Assembly (NCBI GenBank): GCA_049325415.1
Contig: JBMOLL010000002.1
Span: 1-25,332, forward strand
Length of the DNA: 25,332 nucleotides
Source: JBMOLL01 sp049325415
GTDB taxonomy: Bacteria; Bacteroidota; Bacteroidia; Bacteroidales; GCA-2748055
Reading direction: 5' to 3'
Shown here: piece after piece, positions 6,940 to 16,057 of the stretch
Position numbering within the stretch: the stretch's first letter is position 1
How the letters are laid out: every line of letters begins with the position of its first letter
Program-made: the position numbers and the translations under genes
The notes under the pieces: model-generated
Database searches by the model: none
The model's input: only the letters and a program-made list of their open reading frames with translations
Told to the model about the DNA's origin: nothing

Positions 6940-6980
6940 AAGCTGCCTGTATTGTTTTTTTTGAAGTTTACCTTTCTTCG

Positions 6981-7026
6981 GGACCGGCATGAATTGCCGG
7001 TCCTGCCCGTTTTACAGGGTTTTTAT
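6981..7026 (+). terminator. Probable terminator after the heptad-repeat gene
   Basis: GGACCGGCA-TGAAT-TGCCGGTCC (6981-7003) is a 9-bp perfect hairpin, followed by a small CCTG/CAGG stem and then TTTTT. The rest of the 6940-7244 gap shows no consensus -7 element (no TTTG at all between about 7021 and 7244), so the SusC operon may use an alternative, ECF-type promoter. Confidence 0.6.
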
Positions 7027-7244
7027 CAGTCAAATGCAGCTTTTATGGGGGTCAAATTCACGGACCGCCCGGTATCTGTCTTTTTTTATTCGTTAATCTC
7101 ATTTCAGACGGAGTTAAATAGCGTGCCTTGAAATAATTGGTAATTGATTAGTAATCATTGTTTCTTTCCTGAATGAACCGATCACCCGGTGTGAATAGGT
7201 TACGATTTTTCAATAAAACCGAGTTTTTACCTAAAGTTCATTTT

Positions 7245-10205
7245 ATGAAAAGAATTGCATTATTACTGATCTTTACTGCACTTAGCGTCTCCGCTGTATG
7301 GGCTCAGACCCGGATTACAGGTCGGGTGACCGGTGCAGATGACGGATCACCCCTTCCCGGGGTCTCCGTTGTAATAGAGGGAACCACAATCGGTACGGTT
7401 ACCGCGATGGACGGTACCTACACGATCATGGCAGCACCCGAACAAAGACTGGTCTTCAGTTTTATCGGGATGAGAAGCCAGATTATCAGTGTTGGCACCT
7501 CCACCGTGATTGATATCGTGATGGAGACCGATGTGGTAAATATGGATGAAGTACTGGTCATCGGCTACGGAACCTCAACCAAGGAGGCTAATACCGGAGC
7601 TGTGGCAGTGGTCAAGGACGAAGACATCCGGGATGTACCGGAGATGTCATTTGAAAAAATGCTCACCGGTAAGGTGGCAGGGGTCCAGGTCACTTCACAG
7701 TCGGGCCAGCCGGGCAGTTCCACCGAGATACGTATCAGGGGTACAAGCTCCCTGAATGCCGGTAACGAACCGCTGTATGTGGTCGACGGGATCCCTGTAA
7801 TGGATGGAAACCAGTCGGTCTTTTCCAACACTGGTAACGCCCTGGCTATGATTAACCCGAACGACATTGCATCCATCTCCATTCTGAAGGATGCTGCTGC
7901 CGCCTCGGTTTATGGCTCCCGCGCTGCCAACGGGGTCATCCTGATTACCACAAAATCGGGTAAGGAAGGTGAATCCAAGATCAACTTCAAGGCGACCTAC
8001 GGGGTAACCTCCCTGGCAAACGATAATCACTTCGGAGCCATGACCCCCGAACAGTACCTCCAATATAAGCGGGATGCCGTCAGGAATGCCGGTTTTGATC
8101 CCGATGATCCGATGAACGGCAATTACTACGTTCCCACCTCCCTGCTGGGACAGCCTCTCTACAACTGGGAGAAGGAACTGATCCGTTACGGGAGTATCAA
8201 TGAGTATGAATTATCGGTAACAGGAGGTAATGAAAACACACGGCACTTTACATCCGGACTTTATTCCAAGGCAAACGGGATCTTCCACGGTATTGATTAC
8301 AGGAAATACCAGTTCAGGTCCAATATTGACCATAATATCTCGACCCGGATGAAAATGGGAGTGAAGATCAACCTGTTCCACCAGTTGCAGAACGATATCG
8401 CCATGCAGGATCTTTACTTCACCAACCCGCTTTTTGCTTCGACGATCATTGAGCCCTGGGTTCCGCCAACAAATCCCGACGGCACCTATAACATGGATAT
8501 CCCGATCAACGGGAACACCAACCCGCTTTGTTCTGCAGCATACGATGAGCAGTCGGAAAACCAGAACAGGCTGCAGGGTTCGTTCTATTTTGAGTGGGAA
8601 CCGCTTACAGGCCTGAAATTCAAGACCAGCAATGCGGCAGAATATGTCGATGGCGAAGGCCGGTACTACTGGTCACCCGAGGCTAATGTGGGCAGTGATC
8701 CGACATTACAGACTTCGAGGTCGCGCTATTACCAGCTCACTTCATCGAACACCCTGTCGTACAGCAAATATTTCAATAACCAGAATTTCTCTCTGCTGGC
8801 CGGTTTTGAAGCCATTGATAACTACGACAATGTTCATATGCTCTGGGCTCCCGGTGTGGATGCAAATATTCCCTATTCAAATACTGTAACCTCGGATAAC
8901 GACGATGCCGATTATTTTGAGAACCACTATACCATGGCTTCCTTCTTCGGGATCCTCGATTACAGCTATGATAACAAGTACTACCTGAGAGCCAGTATCC
9001 GTAGCGACGGCAGTTCAAAGTTCGGGGCCAACAACCGCTGGGGTACTTTTTATTCGGTCGGTCTATCCTGGAACATGCATAACGAATCCTTCCTTGAGAA
9101 TGTCAATGCAATTAACCTTCTCAAGCTGAGGGCCAGTTACGGGATCAACGGTAACGACCGTATCGGTACATACGAACAGTGGGGCGTCTATTCTCCGGTT
9201 GCCTATAACTCCAGGGCCGGTATGGCACCTGCCCAACCGAATAACCCTGATCTGACCTGGGAAGAGAACTCCACATACAACCTGGCAGTTGATTTCGGAC
9301 TGTTCAAGCGGATCACAGGATCAATCGAGGTATATAACCGCCTTACTACTGATATGTTGCTCGATCTTCCTATTTCTCGGACAAGTGGATTCCTTTCACT
9401 GCGCCAGAACATCGGTTCCCTGAGGAACAAAGGGATTGAAGGGATGATTAATGTCACCCTGTTTGATGGCGAATTCAAATGGGATGCGGGAATCAACCTT
9501 GCTCACAACCGGAGCGAGATCCTCGACCTTGGCGGTGATCAGCAGATCATCGACAATCGTCTGATCCACAGGGTAGGTGAAAAGCTCTACAATTATTACC
9601 TGTTCGATTATGCAGGGGTGGATCCGGTGAACGGAGAAGCACTCTGGTATGATTCGGAAGGGAAAATAACCAACATCTATACCAGTGCACGCCGTGTCAT
9701 TGCCGGAAGCCCGGAACCGGAGCTTCTCGGAGGATTCAGTACCGATCTGTCTTGGAAAGGAATTTCCTTCTCGGCCGGACTGGAATTGAAATACGGCTGC
9801 AACGTGCTGATTGAGGAACTGCACTACCTCTATTCCGACGGTTACCTGTGGGGAGCCAACCAGGTTAATACTTCAGTCGATTACTGGAAGGAACCCGGTG
9901 ATATCACCAGGAATCCGAAACCGATCGCCGACAACTCCACCAATTCGAATGGCTGGAGAAATATGAGGTACATGTTCGACGGTTCATACCTGAGGCTTAA
10001 AAACCTGACCCTGTCTTACACCATTCCGGAATCTCTTACCAGCAGTATCGGCATCGAACAGCTGCGAATCTACGGAAGCGCTGTCAATGCCTTCACCTGG
10101 CATAACGTCGATTTCTGGGATCCGGAACGTGGGGTGGACGGACAGGGATTTGGTATTTATCCCATGACCAAAAGCTTTGTTGTCGGTCTGGACCTGACAT
10201 TTTAA
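7245..10205 (+). CDS. SusC/RagA-family TonB-linked outer-membrane transporter
   Basis: A 986-residue protein starting at the ATG at 7245, which gives the signal peptide MKRIALLLIFTALSVSAVWA. A longer frame from 7173 would put 24 non-signal residues in front. Residues 22-110 are the carboxypeptidase-regulatory-like beta-sandwich typical of SusC proteins (RITGRVTGADDGSPLPGVSV). It is followed by the link DEVLVIGYGTSTKE and the plug domain (GKVAGVQV, EIRIRG, YVVDGIPV, then ILKDAAAASVYGSRAANGVI, the SusC hallmark). The remainder is a 22-strand-type barrel ending in VVGLDLTF, with the terminal Phe used for barrel insertion. It imports a ligand captured by SusD, powered by TonB. It heads a four-gene operon. 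No TonB-proximal signalling extension (anti-sigma-binding domain) is present. The substrate cannot be inferred because no enzyme is encoded in the operon. Confidence 0.95.
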   Translation: MKRIALLLIFTALSVSAVWAQTRITGRVTGADDGSPLPGVSVVIEGTTIGTVTAMDGTYTIMAAPEQRLVFSFIGMRSQIISVGTSTVIDIVMETDVVNMDEVLVIGYGTSTKEANTGAVAVVKDEDIRDVPEMSFEKMLTGKVAGVQVTSQSGQPGSSTEIRIRGTSSLNAGNEPLYVVDGIPVMDGNQSVFSNTGNALAMINPNDIASISILKDAAAASVYGSRAANGVILITTKSGKEGESKINFKATYGVTSLANDNHFGAMTPEQYLQYKRDAVRNAGFDPDDPMNGNYYVPTSLLGQPLYNWEKELIRYGSINEYELSVTGGNENTRHFTSGLYSKANGIFHGIDYRKYQFRSNIDHNISTRMKMGVKINLFHQLQNDIAMQDLYFTNPLFASTIIEPWVPPTNPDGTYNMDIPINGNTNPLCSAAYDEQSENQNRLQGSFYFEWEPLTGLKFKTSNAAEYVDGEGRYYWSPEANVGSDPTLQTSRSRYYQLTSSNTLSYSKYFNNQNFSLLAGFEAIDNYDNVHMLWAPGVDANIPYSNTVTSDNDDADYFENHYTMASFFGILDYSYDNKYYLRASIRSDGSSKFGANNRWGTFYSVGLSWNMHNESFLENVNAINLLKLRASYGINGNDRIGTYEQWGVYSPVAYNSRAGMAPAQPNNPDLTWEENSTYNLAVDFGLFKRITGSIEVYNRLTTDMLLDLPISRTSGFLSLRQNIGSLRNKGIEGMINVTLFDGEFKWDAGINLAHNRSEILDLGGDQQIIDNRLIHRVGEKLYNYYLFDYAGVDPVNGEALWYDSEGKITNIYTSARRVIAGSPEPELLGGFSTDLSWKGISFSAGLELKYGCNVLIEELHYLYSDGYLWGANQVNTSVDYWKEPGDITRNPKPIADNSTNSNGWRNMRYMFDGSYLRLKNLTLSYTIPESLTSSIGIEQLRIYGSAVNAFTWHNVDFWDPERGVDGQGFGIYPMTKSFVVGLDLTF

Positions 10206-10223
10206 CGATAAAACAGGAAAATA

Positions 10224-11666
10224 ATGAAAAGGCATATTATATATATTTCAGGTTTACTGGCAGTCCTCCTTTCCTTCACAGCCTGTGAGGACTTCCTCAA
10301 CCAGCAGCCGCGGCTTTCACAGACCAATGAACTCTCACTGGCCACCTTTAACGGGCTGCAGAGCGCTACGCTGGGTTCTTACACCCCCCTGTACAACACT
10401 AACTGGTACGGCAGGGACCTTGTCATCACCTCTGATCTGAGAGGGGGCAATGCCATGATCAGTCCTATCAGCTCCGGCAGGTTTGTCACAGAATACCTTT
10501 GGAACAATAATCCGGGAGCAACTTCAACCCTTTGGGCCACAGCCTATGAACTGATCGCCCGGGTAAATAATGTGATCAATAAGATTGAAGGCGGTTTTGA
10601 GGAAGCCGGAGTGGAACAGAGCGAACTGAACCGGCTCGATGCCGAATGTAAGTTCCTCCGCGCACTGGCCTATCACGATCTGGCCCGGGTATTCTGCCAG
10701 CCTTATACCAAGGTGAACGGCAGGGATAATCTGGGAGTACCGGTTATGCTTGTAACGGAGATCGGTACACCGGCAAGAAATACCCTGGGTGAGGTCTATG
10801 ACCAGATTGTCAACGACCTTCTCGATGCCATCGAAGGGCTTCCGGAAGTATCACCGAACGGAGGGACCGACCCGGCAGGCTGGGCAACCAGCTATGCAGC
10901 CAAGGCGCTCCTGTCCAGGGTGTACCTCTACATGGGCGACTGGCAGAATGCTGCCGATTATGCCACCGAAGTGATCGATGAGTTCCCCGGAGCCCTTTAC
11001 AGCGCCGGTGAATATGCTACCTGGGTTGATGGTGGTTCATGGGGAACCGATAACGGCAACGAAGTGATATTCGAAGTTTTCGGTGCCGAAGGAAACTCCA
11101 CCCACGGCAACTGGGAGGTCATCTCCTATATCATGTCGCCCCTGGGTTATGGTGATATAGGCGCTTCCTATGATGTTTATAACCTGATGGAAGATGGCGA
11201 TGTCCGTAAAGGAATGTTTGTCAACAGTGTAAAATGGCCCACTAATATCTGGTCGACCAAATATCCGGGCAAAGCTCCGGATGGCAACCTGCGTGAAGAT
11301 AATATTCCCGTTCTGCGCCTCAGCGAAATGTACCTGAACAGGGCAGAAGCCATTCAGAACGGAGCAACGGTAAGCGGGGTCACGGCGCTTGATGATATCA
11401 ATACCATCAGAACTATCAGGAATGCTACCCCGTATACTGAAGTGGATCTTCCTCTCATCTATAAGGAACGCCGTATAGAACTCTGCTTCGAGGGTCAGGA
11501 AAGTTTCGACCTGGCACGGACCGGCAGGAGCCTGGAGCGTACCGATTATAATGGCGCCGTCAACAGGAATATTGCCTTCCCCGATTATCGCTGGGCGATG
11601 GCTATCCCCCAGGCTGAAATGGATGCCAATCCCAACATGGAGCAGAATCCGGGGTATTCCGAATAA
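10224..11666 (+). CDS. SusD/RagB-family surface lipoprotein
   Basis: A 480-residue protein with the lipoprotein signal MKRHIIYISGLLAVLLSFTA and lipid-bearing Cys21, then the usual EDFLNQQP after the Cys. The N-terminal SusD-like region (about 25-230) and the TPR-rich core, for example CKFLRALAYHDLARVF and AKALLSRVYLYMGDWQNAADYATEVI, are plain. The C-terminal part contains VLRLSEMYLNRAEA and YKERRIELCFEGQESFDLAR, standard RagB/SusD motifs. It starts 18 nt after the SusC stop, as expected for a transporter pair in which SusD forms the lid of the SusC barrel. The ligand is unknown. Confidence 0.95.
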   Translation: MKRHIIYISGLLAVLLSFTACEDFLNQQPRLSQTNELSLATFNGLQSATLGSYTPLYNTNWYGRDLVITSDLRGGNAMISPISSGRFVTEYLWNNNPGATSTLWATAYELIARVNNVINKIEGGFEEAGVEQSELNRLDAECKFLRALAYHDLARVFCQPYTKVNGRDNLGVPVMLVTEIGTPARNTLGEVYDQIVNDLLDAIEGLPEVSPNGGTDPAGWATSYAAKALLSRVYLYMGDWQNAADYATEVIDEFPGALYSAGEYATWVDGGSWGTDNGNEVIFEVFGAEGNSTHGNWEVISYIMSPLGYGDIGASYDVYNLMEDGDVRKGMFVNSVKWPTNIWSTKYPGKAPDGNLREDNIPVLRLSEMYLNRAEAIQNGATVSGVTALDDINTIRTIRNATPYTEVDLPLIYKERRIELCFEGQESFDLARTGRSLERTDYNGAVNRNIAFPDYRWAMAIPQAEMDANPNMEQNPGYSE

Positions 11667-11687
11667 AACAAAAAAATTGATGAGACT

Positions 11688-12632
11688 ATGAAAAAGATAA
11701 GCAATAAAATACTTACCCTGCTGGCAGTAATGATGCTCGTGACTGCCTGCGATTGGGAGCCGATTAAATTCGACAGCTCAAAAAGTTTTGTGGCCTTTAC
11801 AGCTGCAAAGACGAACATGGCCGAGATGTCGGTGGTATCGGCAATTGTGGTCAAGGTATCCGCTCTCCCCGGAAGCCCCGCCCTTACCGTCAACTTTGAT
11901 TTTGACACCACCGGCCTGAGCAATCCGGCTGTGGAAGGAGTGGATTATACCCTTCTGAACGATTCGAAGACCCTTTCCTTCCCCAATGGCTGGGGCTTCG
12001 ATACAATCTGGATTGAATCGATCGACAACGACCTGTTTACCGGTGACAAATCATTTACGGTTACGCTCACTTCGAACACCGCCGATTACCAGTTTGGTTC
12101 CCTGCAGGAACATACGGTGGTGCTGTCCGATAACGAGCATCCGCTCGGAAAATGGATCGGGACCTATGATGTGGATGCGAAGAGCTATGGCTCACCGGGC
12201 GACTGGGATGAGGCCTGGGTGATCGTTACCTATCCGGATCCGGCCGATGTAAATAATCTCTACCTTTCAGGCTTCGGCGGTCCTGCTTACTCCGAACATA
12301 CACCGGTGCTTGCCGCTGTTGATATGGAGAACATGACCATAACGATCCAGGGCGGCTCGGAAATCGGTACCCATGGGGCATACGGCGGTCCGCTCGCGAT
12401 CTTCCTGGGTGATGAAGCAGGTGGTATCGACAATGAAACAGACCCGATGGTGGGCGAGATCTCGGAAGATGGCTCTATCCATATCGACCATGTGGCCATA
12501 AAATTTGTTGGTGGGATCAATGCCGGCTATGTCTGGGATTCATTTGACACCTATTTTACCAAGACGTCCAAAAAAGGTGCTACAGCGGAAAAGGGTTACC
12601 TTCCCGCAGCCAAGCATCAAAATTTAAAATAA
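11688..12632 (+). CDS. Surface lipoprotein with Calx-beta-like domain (SusE-position)
   Basis: A 314-residue lipoprotein: MKKISNKILTLLAVMMLVTA and lipid Cys21. Residues 30-145 read as a Calx-beta or DUF4843-like sandwich (VEGVDYTLLNDSKTLSF then IWIESIDNDLFTGDKSFTVT). Residues 150-290 form a second beta-rich domain beginning HPLGKWIGTYDV, which I do not recognise. The third position after SusC and SusD is where SusE/SusF-type accessory binding proteins lie, so a role in ligand capture at the cell surface is likely by context. It follows SusD by 21 nt. Confidence 0.8.
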   Translation: MKKISNKILTLLAVMMLVTACDWEPIKFDSSKSFVAFTAAKTNMAEMSVVSAIVVKVSALPGSPALTVNFDFDTTGLSNPAVEGVDYTLLNDSKTLSFPNGWGFDTIWIESIDNDLFTGDKSFTVTLTSNTADYQFGSLQEHTVVLSDNEHPLGKWIGTYDVDAKSYGSPGDWDEAWVIVTYPDPADVNNLYLSGFGGPAYSEHTPVLAAVDMENMTITIQGGSEIGTHGAYGGPLAIFLGDEAGGIDNETDPMVGEISEDGSIHIDHVAIKFVGGINAGYVWDSFDTYFTKTSKKGATAEKGYLPAAKHQNLK

Positions 12633-12650
12633 ACCTGAAAGATTATAATT

Positions 12651-13742
12651 ATGAAAACCAGATATTTAAAGAAATTTGGCGCGTTCATTCTCCTTGGAAT
12701 ACTGGCAGCTTCCTGTGCCACCTTCGAGGATTATGAAAGTCTGGATCTGCCCGATGCTCCCACTGTCACCCTGCAGTTGGTCACCGCAGCAGATTCAAGT
12801 ATAACCGTCTCCCTGAGCACTTCAATGGAAGGCTATATCGGCATCTGTATCCTGGAAGGTACGGGGAATGCCGTTCCTGATTCCGGAAATCTGCTGACGG
12901 GGAACCTGAATTATATCGATTTCGTGAGCCGCAAACTTGCAGCCAATACGGCCGAATCCATTACTCTTGGTCAGGATATGATCGAGCAGGACATGAGCTA
13001 TGAGGTCATGGCGGTTGCAGCGAACAGCGACGGAGTCGTAAGTGCGGTGACCGTGCTTGAGGTACAGACTTCCGACACCCATGCACCGAACCCGATCGGC
13101 TCGGATCCGGAATCCAGTTTCGACCAGGTCTATACCCCCGGCGATCCGGTGGAGATCTTCTTCGATGAATGGGTGGTTGTTGATCCGGAGAAGGAATTCC
13201 TGTTTGAGACCTATTTCACCGGTTTGACTTTTGGTGCCGATTCGGCTGTCTCTACCGGCTATTCCATCCTGGTCTATCCTTCGGAACTTGTACCGAATGG
13301 AGATTATTTCCAGCTATCCTATGAAGAAGGCGTTGTCAGCGATATGAGCGGTAACCCGGTTGCGGCCCTGAGCTCAAGCCTCGATGATGCCGTTGGTTTC
13401 TTCTGGAGAGCCGTAAAGGTAGTGATGGATGCCGAAGTAGGGCCTGCCGGTGAATCGCAGCCCGCCGATTTTACGGTTACATTGACCTTCGGGGATTTTG
13501 TGGATTTCTCTTCTGCCTATACGACGGGTGATGTGGCCTTTGTCTATTATACCGAAACCGGCGAGAACAAAATCTATGTCCCGGATGGCAATATCTCGAT
13601 CAGCGACAATGTGGTGACCATTACCCAGCCCTTTGTGGCTGCCTCTGGCACCGTGGTTGAACTGTCTGTGCCTCAGGGAGCCTTCTCAGTAGGGGTTTAT
13701 AATCCCTCCGGAGAGATAAGTGCAAACTGGACCATCCAGTAG
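12651..13742 (+). CDS. Surface lipoprotein with Ig-like (SbsA-type) domain
   Basis: A 363-residue lipoprotein with signal MKTRYLKKFGAFILLGILAA and lipid Cys22. Residues 35-140 look like a fibronectin-III or Ig-like sandwich (VTLQLVTAADSSITVSLST). Residues 145-250 match the bacterial SbsA Ig-like (Big_5) pattern: a TPGDPVEIFFDEWV strand with a late DMSGNP turn. A third beta-rich segment runs to the C-terminus. There is no catalytic motif. It lies 18 nt after the previous gene and is the last gene of the operon, directly before a strong terminator. It is likely a cell-surface glycan- or protein-binding accessory; the ligand is unknown. Confidence 0.78.
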   Translation: MKTRYLKKFGAFILLGILAASCATFEDYESLDLPDAPTVTLQLVTAADSSITVSLSTSMEGYIGICILEGTGNAVPDSGNLLTGNLNYIDFVSRKLAANTAESITLGQDMIEQDMSYEVMAVAANSDGVVSAVTVLEVQTSDTHAPNPIGSDPESSFDQVYTPGDPVEIFFDEWVVVDPEKEFLFETYFTGLTFGADSAVSTGYSILVYPSELVPNGDYFQLSYEEGVVSDMSGNPVAALSSSLDDAVGFFWRAVKVVMDAEVGPAGESQPADFTVTLTFGDFVDFSSAYTTGDVAFVYYTETGENKIYVPDGNISISDNVVTITQPFVAASGTVVELSVPQGAFSVGVYNPSGEISANWTIQ

Positions 13743-13762
13743 CTTCTGCTGCATCTGAAATG

Positions 13763-13796
13763 AAACAGGCTGCCCGGAAAGGCAGCCTGTTTTTTT
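13763..13796 (+). terminator. Terminator of the SusC/D operon
   Basis: AAACAGGCTGCC (13763-13774) pairs perfectly with GGCAGCCTGTTT (13781-13792) around loop CGGAAA, and runs into an uninterrupted T tract. It separates the operon from the convergent response-regulator gene. Confidence 0.92.
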
Positions 13797-13856
13797 ATCC
13801 CTCTTTAATAAATACTTGCTGTAAAGTGCAGGTACTAAATGCAGTTTTCTGTAGTC

Positions 13857-14576
13857 TCAGATCTCGTTCTTAAACTGCAGAGCGCTGAAAACCTGGTTCT
13901 TGTAATTTCGGCCGATCCGGAGTTTGGCATTGTCCAGTTCAATAGTGGTGGCATTGAAGGCCCTGATCCTTGGTATGGCTACGATATAGGATTTATGGAT
14001 CCGGATAAACAACTCAGGCGGAAGCTTCTTTTCAATGGCCTGCAGACTGCTTTTTACTACCACTCTCCTGTTTTCGGTATGGATACGGATGTATTCGTTC
14101 AGTCCTTCGATGAAATGGATCTCGCGGAGATAGATCTTGATGATCTTCTTATTCTCCTTCACATATATGAAAGCCGTATCCTCAAAACCGCTTTCGTTTT
14201 CTACAGTGATGGACTGTGAGCCGGCCGACAGGAAATATTTGTTTACCGCTTTGAAAAAACGTTCAAAGGTAACGGGCTTCATCAGGTAATCCACCACATC
14301 CAGTTCAAATCCTTCCAGCGCATACTGACTGTAGGCGGTGGTAATAATGACCCTGGGCGGATTCTTCAGGGTTTTCAGGAATTCAATTCCGGTGATCTGG
14401 GGCATCTTGATGTCCAGAAACATCAGATCAACCTGGTGGTTGCGGAGTGCATCGACCGCTTTCATGGCATTGTCGCACTCGGCAACAATCTCAAAGTTCT
14501 CCAGCTTGGAGATATGACCGCGGATCAGTTCCCTGGCCAGGGGTTCGTCATCCACTATGATACATCTGGTTTTCAT
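13857..14576 (-). CDS. LytTR-family response regulator
   Basis: A 239-residue protein. The receiver domain (1-120) has the acidic pair D9 and D10, the phosphorylation site D55 in LMFLDIKMP, T80 and K100 in LMKP, so it is complete. The LytTR DNA-binding domain (about 138-237) has the usual IYVKENKKIIKIYLREIHFIEGLNEYIRIHT region (split here only by quotation) and RIHKSYIVAIPRI. LytTR regulators pair with LytS-type kinases, which are encoded divergently just to the right. No other regulator gene lies in this cluster, so it is the likely common target of the kinases. A leftward -7-like element is present about 110 nt upstream. Confidence 0.93.
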   Translation of the reverse strand: MKTRCIIVDDEPLARELIRGHISKLENFEIVAECDNAMKAVDALRNHQVDLMFLDIKMPQITGIEFLKTLKNPPRVIITTAYSQYALEGFELDVVDYLMKPVTFERFFKAVNKYFLSAGSQSITVENESGFEDTAFIYVKENKKIIKIYLREIHFIEGLNEYIRIHTENRRVVVKSSLQAIEKKLPPELFIRIHKSYIVAIPRIRAFNATTIELDNAKLRIGRNYKNQVFSALQFKNEI

Positions 14577-14694
14577 AGGCAGTAATTAAATAGTTTTCGG
14601 CTTTATGGAACCCACATGTTCTGCAGATCCGGATCAGTCTGAAATGGAATACCAGTGCTATTATCCGCTTGCAGAAGGCAATTCATGCTGGTTT

Positions 14695-14702
14695 CAAATA
14701 TA
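14695..14702 (-). promoter_or_regulatory. Possible promoter -7 element for the response regulator
   Basis: Read leftward, 14702-14695 is TATATTTG, an exact TAnnTTTG match, which would give a leader of about 110 nt. The nearest upstream TTG (plus-strand CAA at 14731-14733) is 28 nt away, too far for the usual spacing, so confidence is limited. The rest of the 14577-14968 gap holds no convincing gene. Confidence 0.35.
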
Positions 14703-14926
14703 CACTTCAGGGCTTCACGCCGGGTACGGGCAATCCATCCTGAGGGTAGTTCCGATCAACTTACTAAAAATACATCCTTTTTATAAATTAATTCAGTAAA
14801 CAACCGCCAAATAAGAGTGAACGACCGACAAAGCAGGCTGAAATGCACTCATGGTCCGAAAAGCGGCGTTCACAGTCAGATGTATGCAGTTACTTGATAA
14901 TCAGTATGAATATCCCCTTTTCGCAG

Positions 14927-14934
14927 TACATTTG
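14927..14934 (+). promoter_or_regulatory. Promoter -7 element and AGGAGG site of the first kinase
   Basis: TACATTTG at 14927-14934 matches TAnnTTTG exactly. Transcription would start near 14941, giving a leader of about 28 nt. No good TTG is seen at the -33 position. An unusually strong Shine-Dalgarno sequence AGGAGG (14955-14960) lies 8 nt before the ATG at 14969, rare in Bacteroidota, and fixes that start. Confidence 0.55.
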
Positions 14935-14968
14935 AATTCAGGTTGATACAAGGCAGGAGGTCCGGGAA

Positions 14969-16057
14969 ATGCTTAAAAAACTGCTGCACTTACTAATTTT
15001 CAGTGAACTGCCGCTCTGGAGGGTGGTACGGCATTCATTACTGTTTTTTTCAATGGTATTGCTTTTCACGTTTGTGGCCCGTTCAGGGCCCGGAAAAAGC
15101 AGCAGCTTTGCCTCATCGTTCCTCATGGTAACCAGCAATGCGGTGTTTTTCTTTGGCTATGCCTACCTCACTGTTTATCTCCTGGTTCCATTCCTGGCTT
15201 TCAGGAAAAAGTACCTGCTCTTTTTCCTGGCTTTCCTTGCTTCGGGCTTTCTTATTTCCTTCCTGAAATTTCAGTTCTCCGATTTTGTTTTTTACACCGC
15301 TATTGCACCGGAAAACCAGAGTGCTGCCAGGGAACTGACCTTCGGGGAGATTATCACCAATACCAAGGACATGACCTTTATAGTCGCGCTGTTCTCCATC
15401 CTGAAGTTTGCCCGCGACCATTACCATGAGAAGGAGGTCATCCGGGTACTCGAGAAGAGCAGTCTCGAAGCTGAAATAAAGATGCTGCAGAACCAGCTCG
15501 ATCCGCATGTTCTCTTTAATAATCTGAATAACCTGTATGCCATTTCCCTGAGTACGCCGGAGAAGCTCGAACCCCAGCTGGTCAAGCTGAAATCGGTGCT
15601 TCATTATATCTTTGAAGAGAGCCGTGTTCCTTTTGTCTACCTCCGGGAAGAGGTCCTGATGATCCGGAATTATATCGGCCTGGAAAAACTGAGGTATGGC
15701 GACCGGCTGAAGCTGGAATTTACCGTGGAAGGGGTGGCCGGTGACCTGCAGGTGGTCCCCCTGATCCTCTTCTCATTCGTGGAGAATTGCTTTGAACATG
15801 GTTGCAGCGCAGAGACCGGGCCCTCCTGGATTAATATTGTATTGAATATTCAGGAACAGGGCATCCAGTTTACAGCCGAAAACAGTATTCCTGACCTCTT
15901 TGTATCTGCCGGAGATGAGCAGCCCGGAGGTTCGATCCGTCAGATCCGCCGGCGACTCGAACTGCTGTATCCGGGAAAACATCATCTGTCGATTATTGAA
16001 AGCCGTGAACGATTCAAGGTGGAACTTCAAATGGAACTCGATGAATATGGCCGCTGA
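14969..16057 (+). CDS. LytS-type sensor histidine kinase (membrane), G2 box altered
   Basis: A 362-residue protein with four predicted membrane segments (about 22-38, 54-75, 82-104, 135-150), a coiled linker and a His_kinase (PF06580-type) domain. The phospho-acceptor is H180 in MLQNQLDPHVLFNNLNNLYA and the ATP-binding Asn is N273 in FSFVENCFEHG. The glycine-rich box, normally GxGLxN before a RLxLLYP helix, here reads PGGSIRQIRRRLELLYPG, so the conserved GxGL is lost while the following helix is normal. It should still bind the regulator and be phosphorylatable, but its own ATP turnover may be weak. It heads an operon of three similar proteins divergent from the LytTR regulator, the obvious partner. 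There is no extracellular sensor domain; signals are probably sensed in or near the membrane. Confidence 0.9.
   Translation: MLKKLLHLLIFSELPLWRVVRHSLLFFSMVLLFTFVARSGPGKSSSFASSFLMVTSNAVFFFGYAYLTVYLLVPFLAFRKKYLLFFLAFLASGFLISFLKFQFSDFVFYTAIAPENQSAARELTFGEIITNTKDMTFIVALFSILKFARDHYHEKEVIRVLEKSSLEAEIKMLQNQLDPHVLFNNLNNLYAISLSTPEKLEPQLVKLKSVLHYIFEESRVPFVYLREEVLMIRNYIGLEKLRYGDRLKLEFTVEGVAGDLQVVPLILFSFVENCFEHGCSAETGPSWINIVLNIQEQGIQFTAENSIPDLFVSAGDEQPGGSIRQIRRRLELLYPGKHHLSIIESRERFKVELQMELDEYGR

Noticed and set aside
14605..14799. 64-codon plus-strand frame in the divergent region between the regulator and the first kinase
   Set aside because: No ribosome site, odd composition and overlap with the leftward promoter-like element of the response regulator.
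15900..16040. N-terminal extension of the pseudokinase
   Set aside because: It overlaps the upstream kinase gene by 158 nt and has no membrane-protein character. The ATG at 16041 fits the overlap seen in coupled genes.
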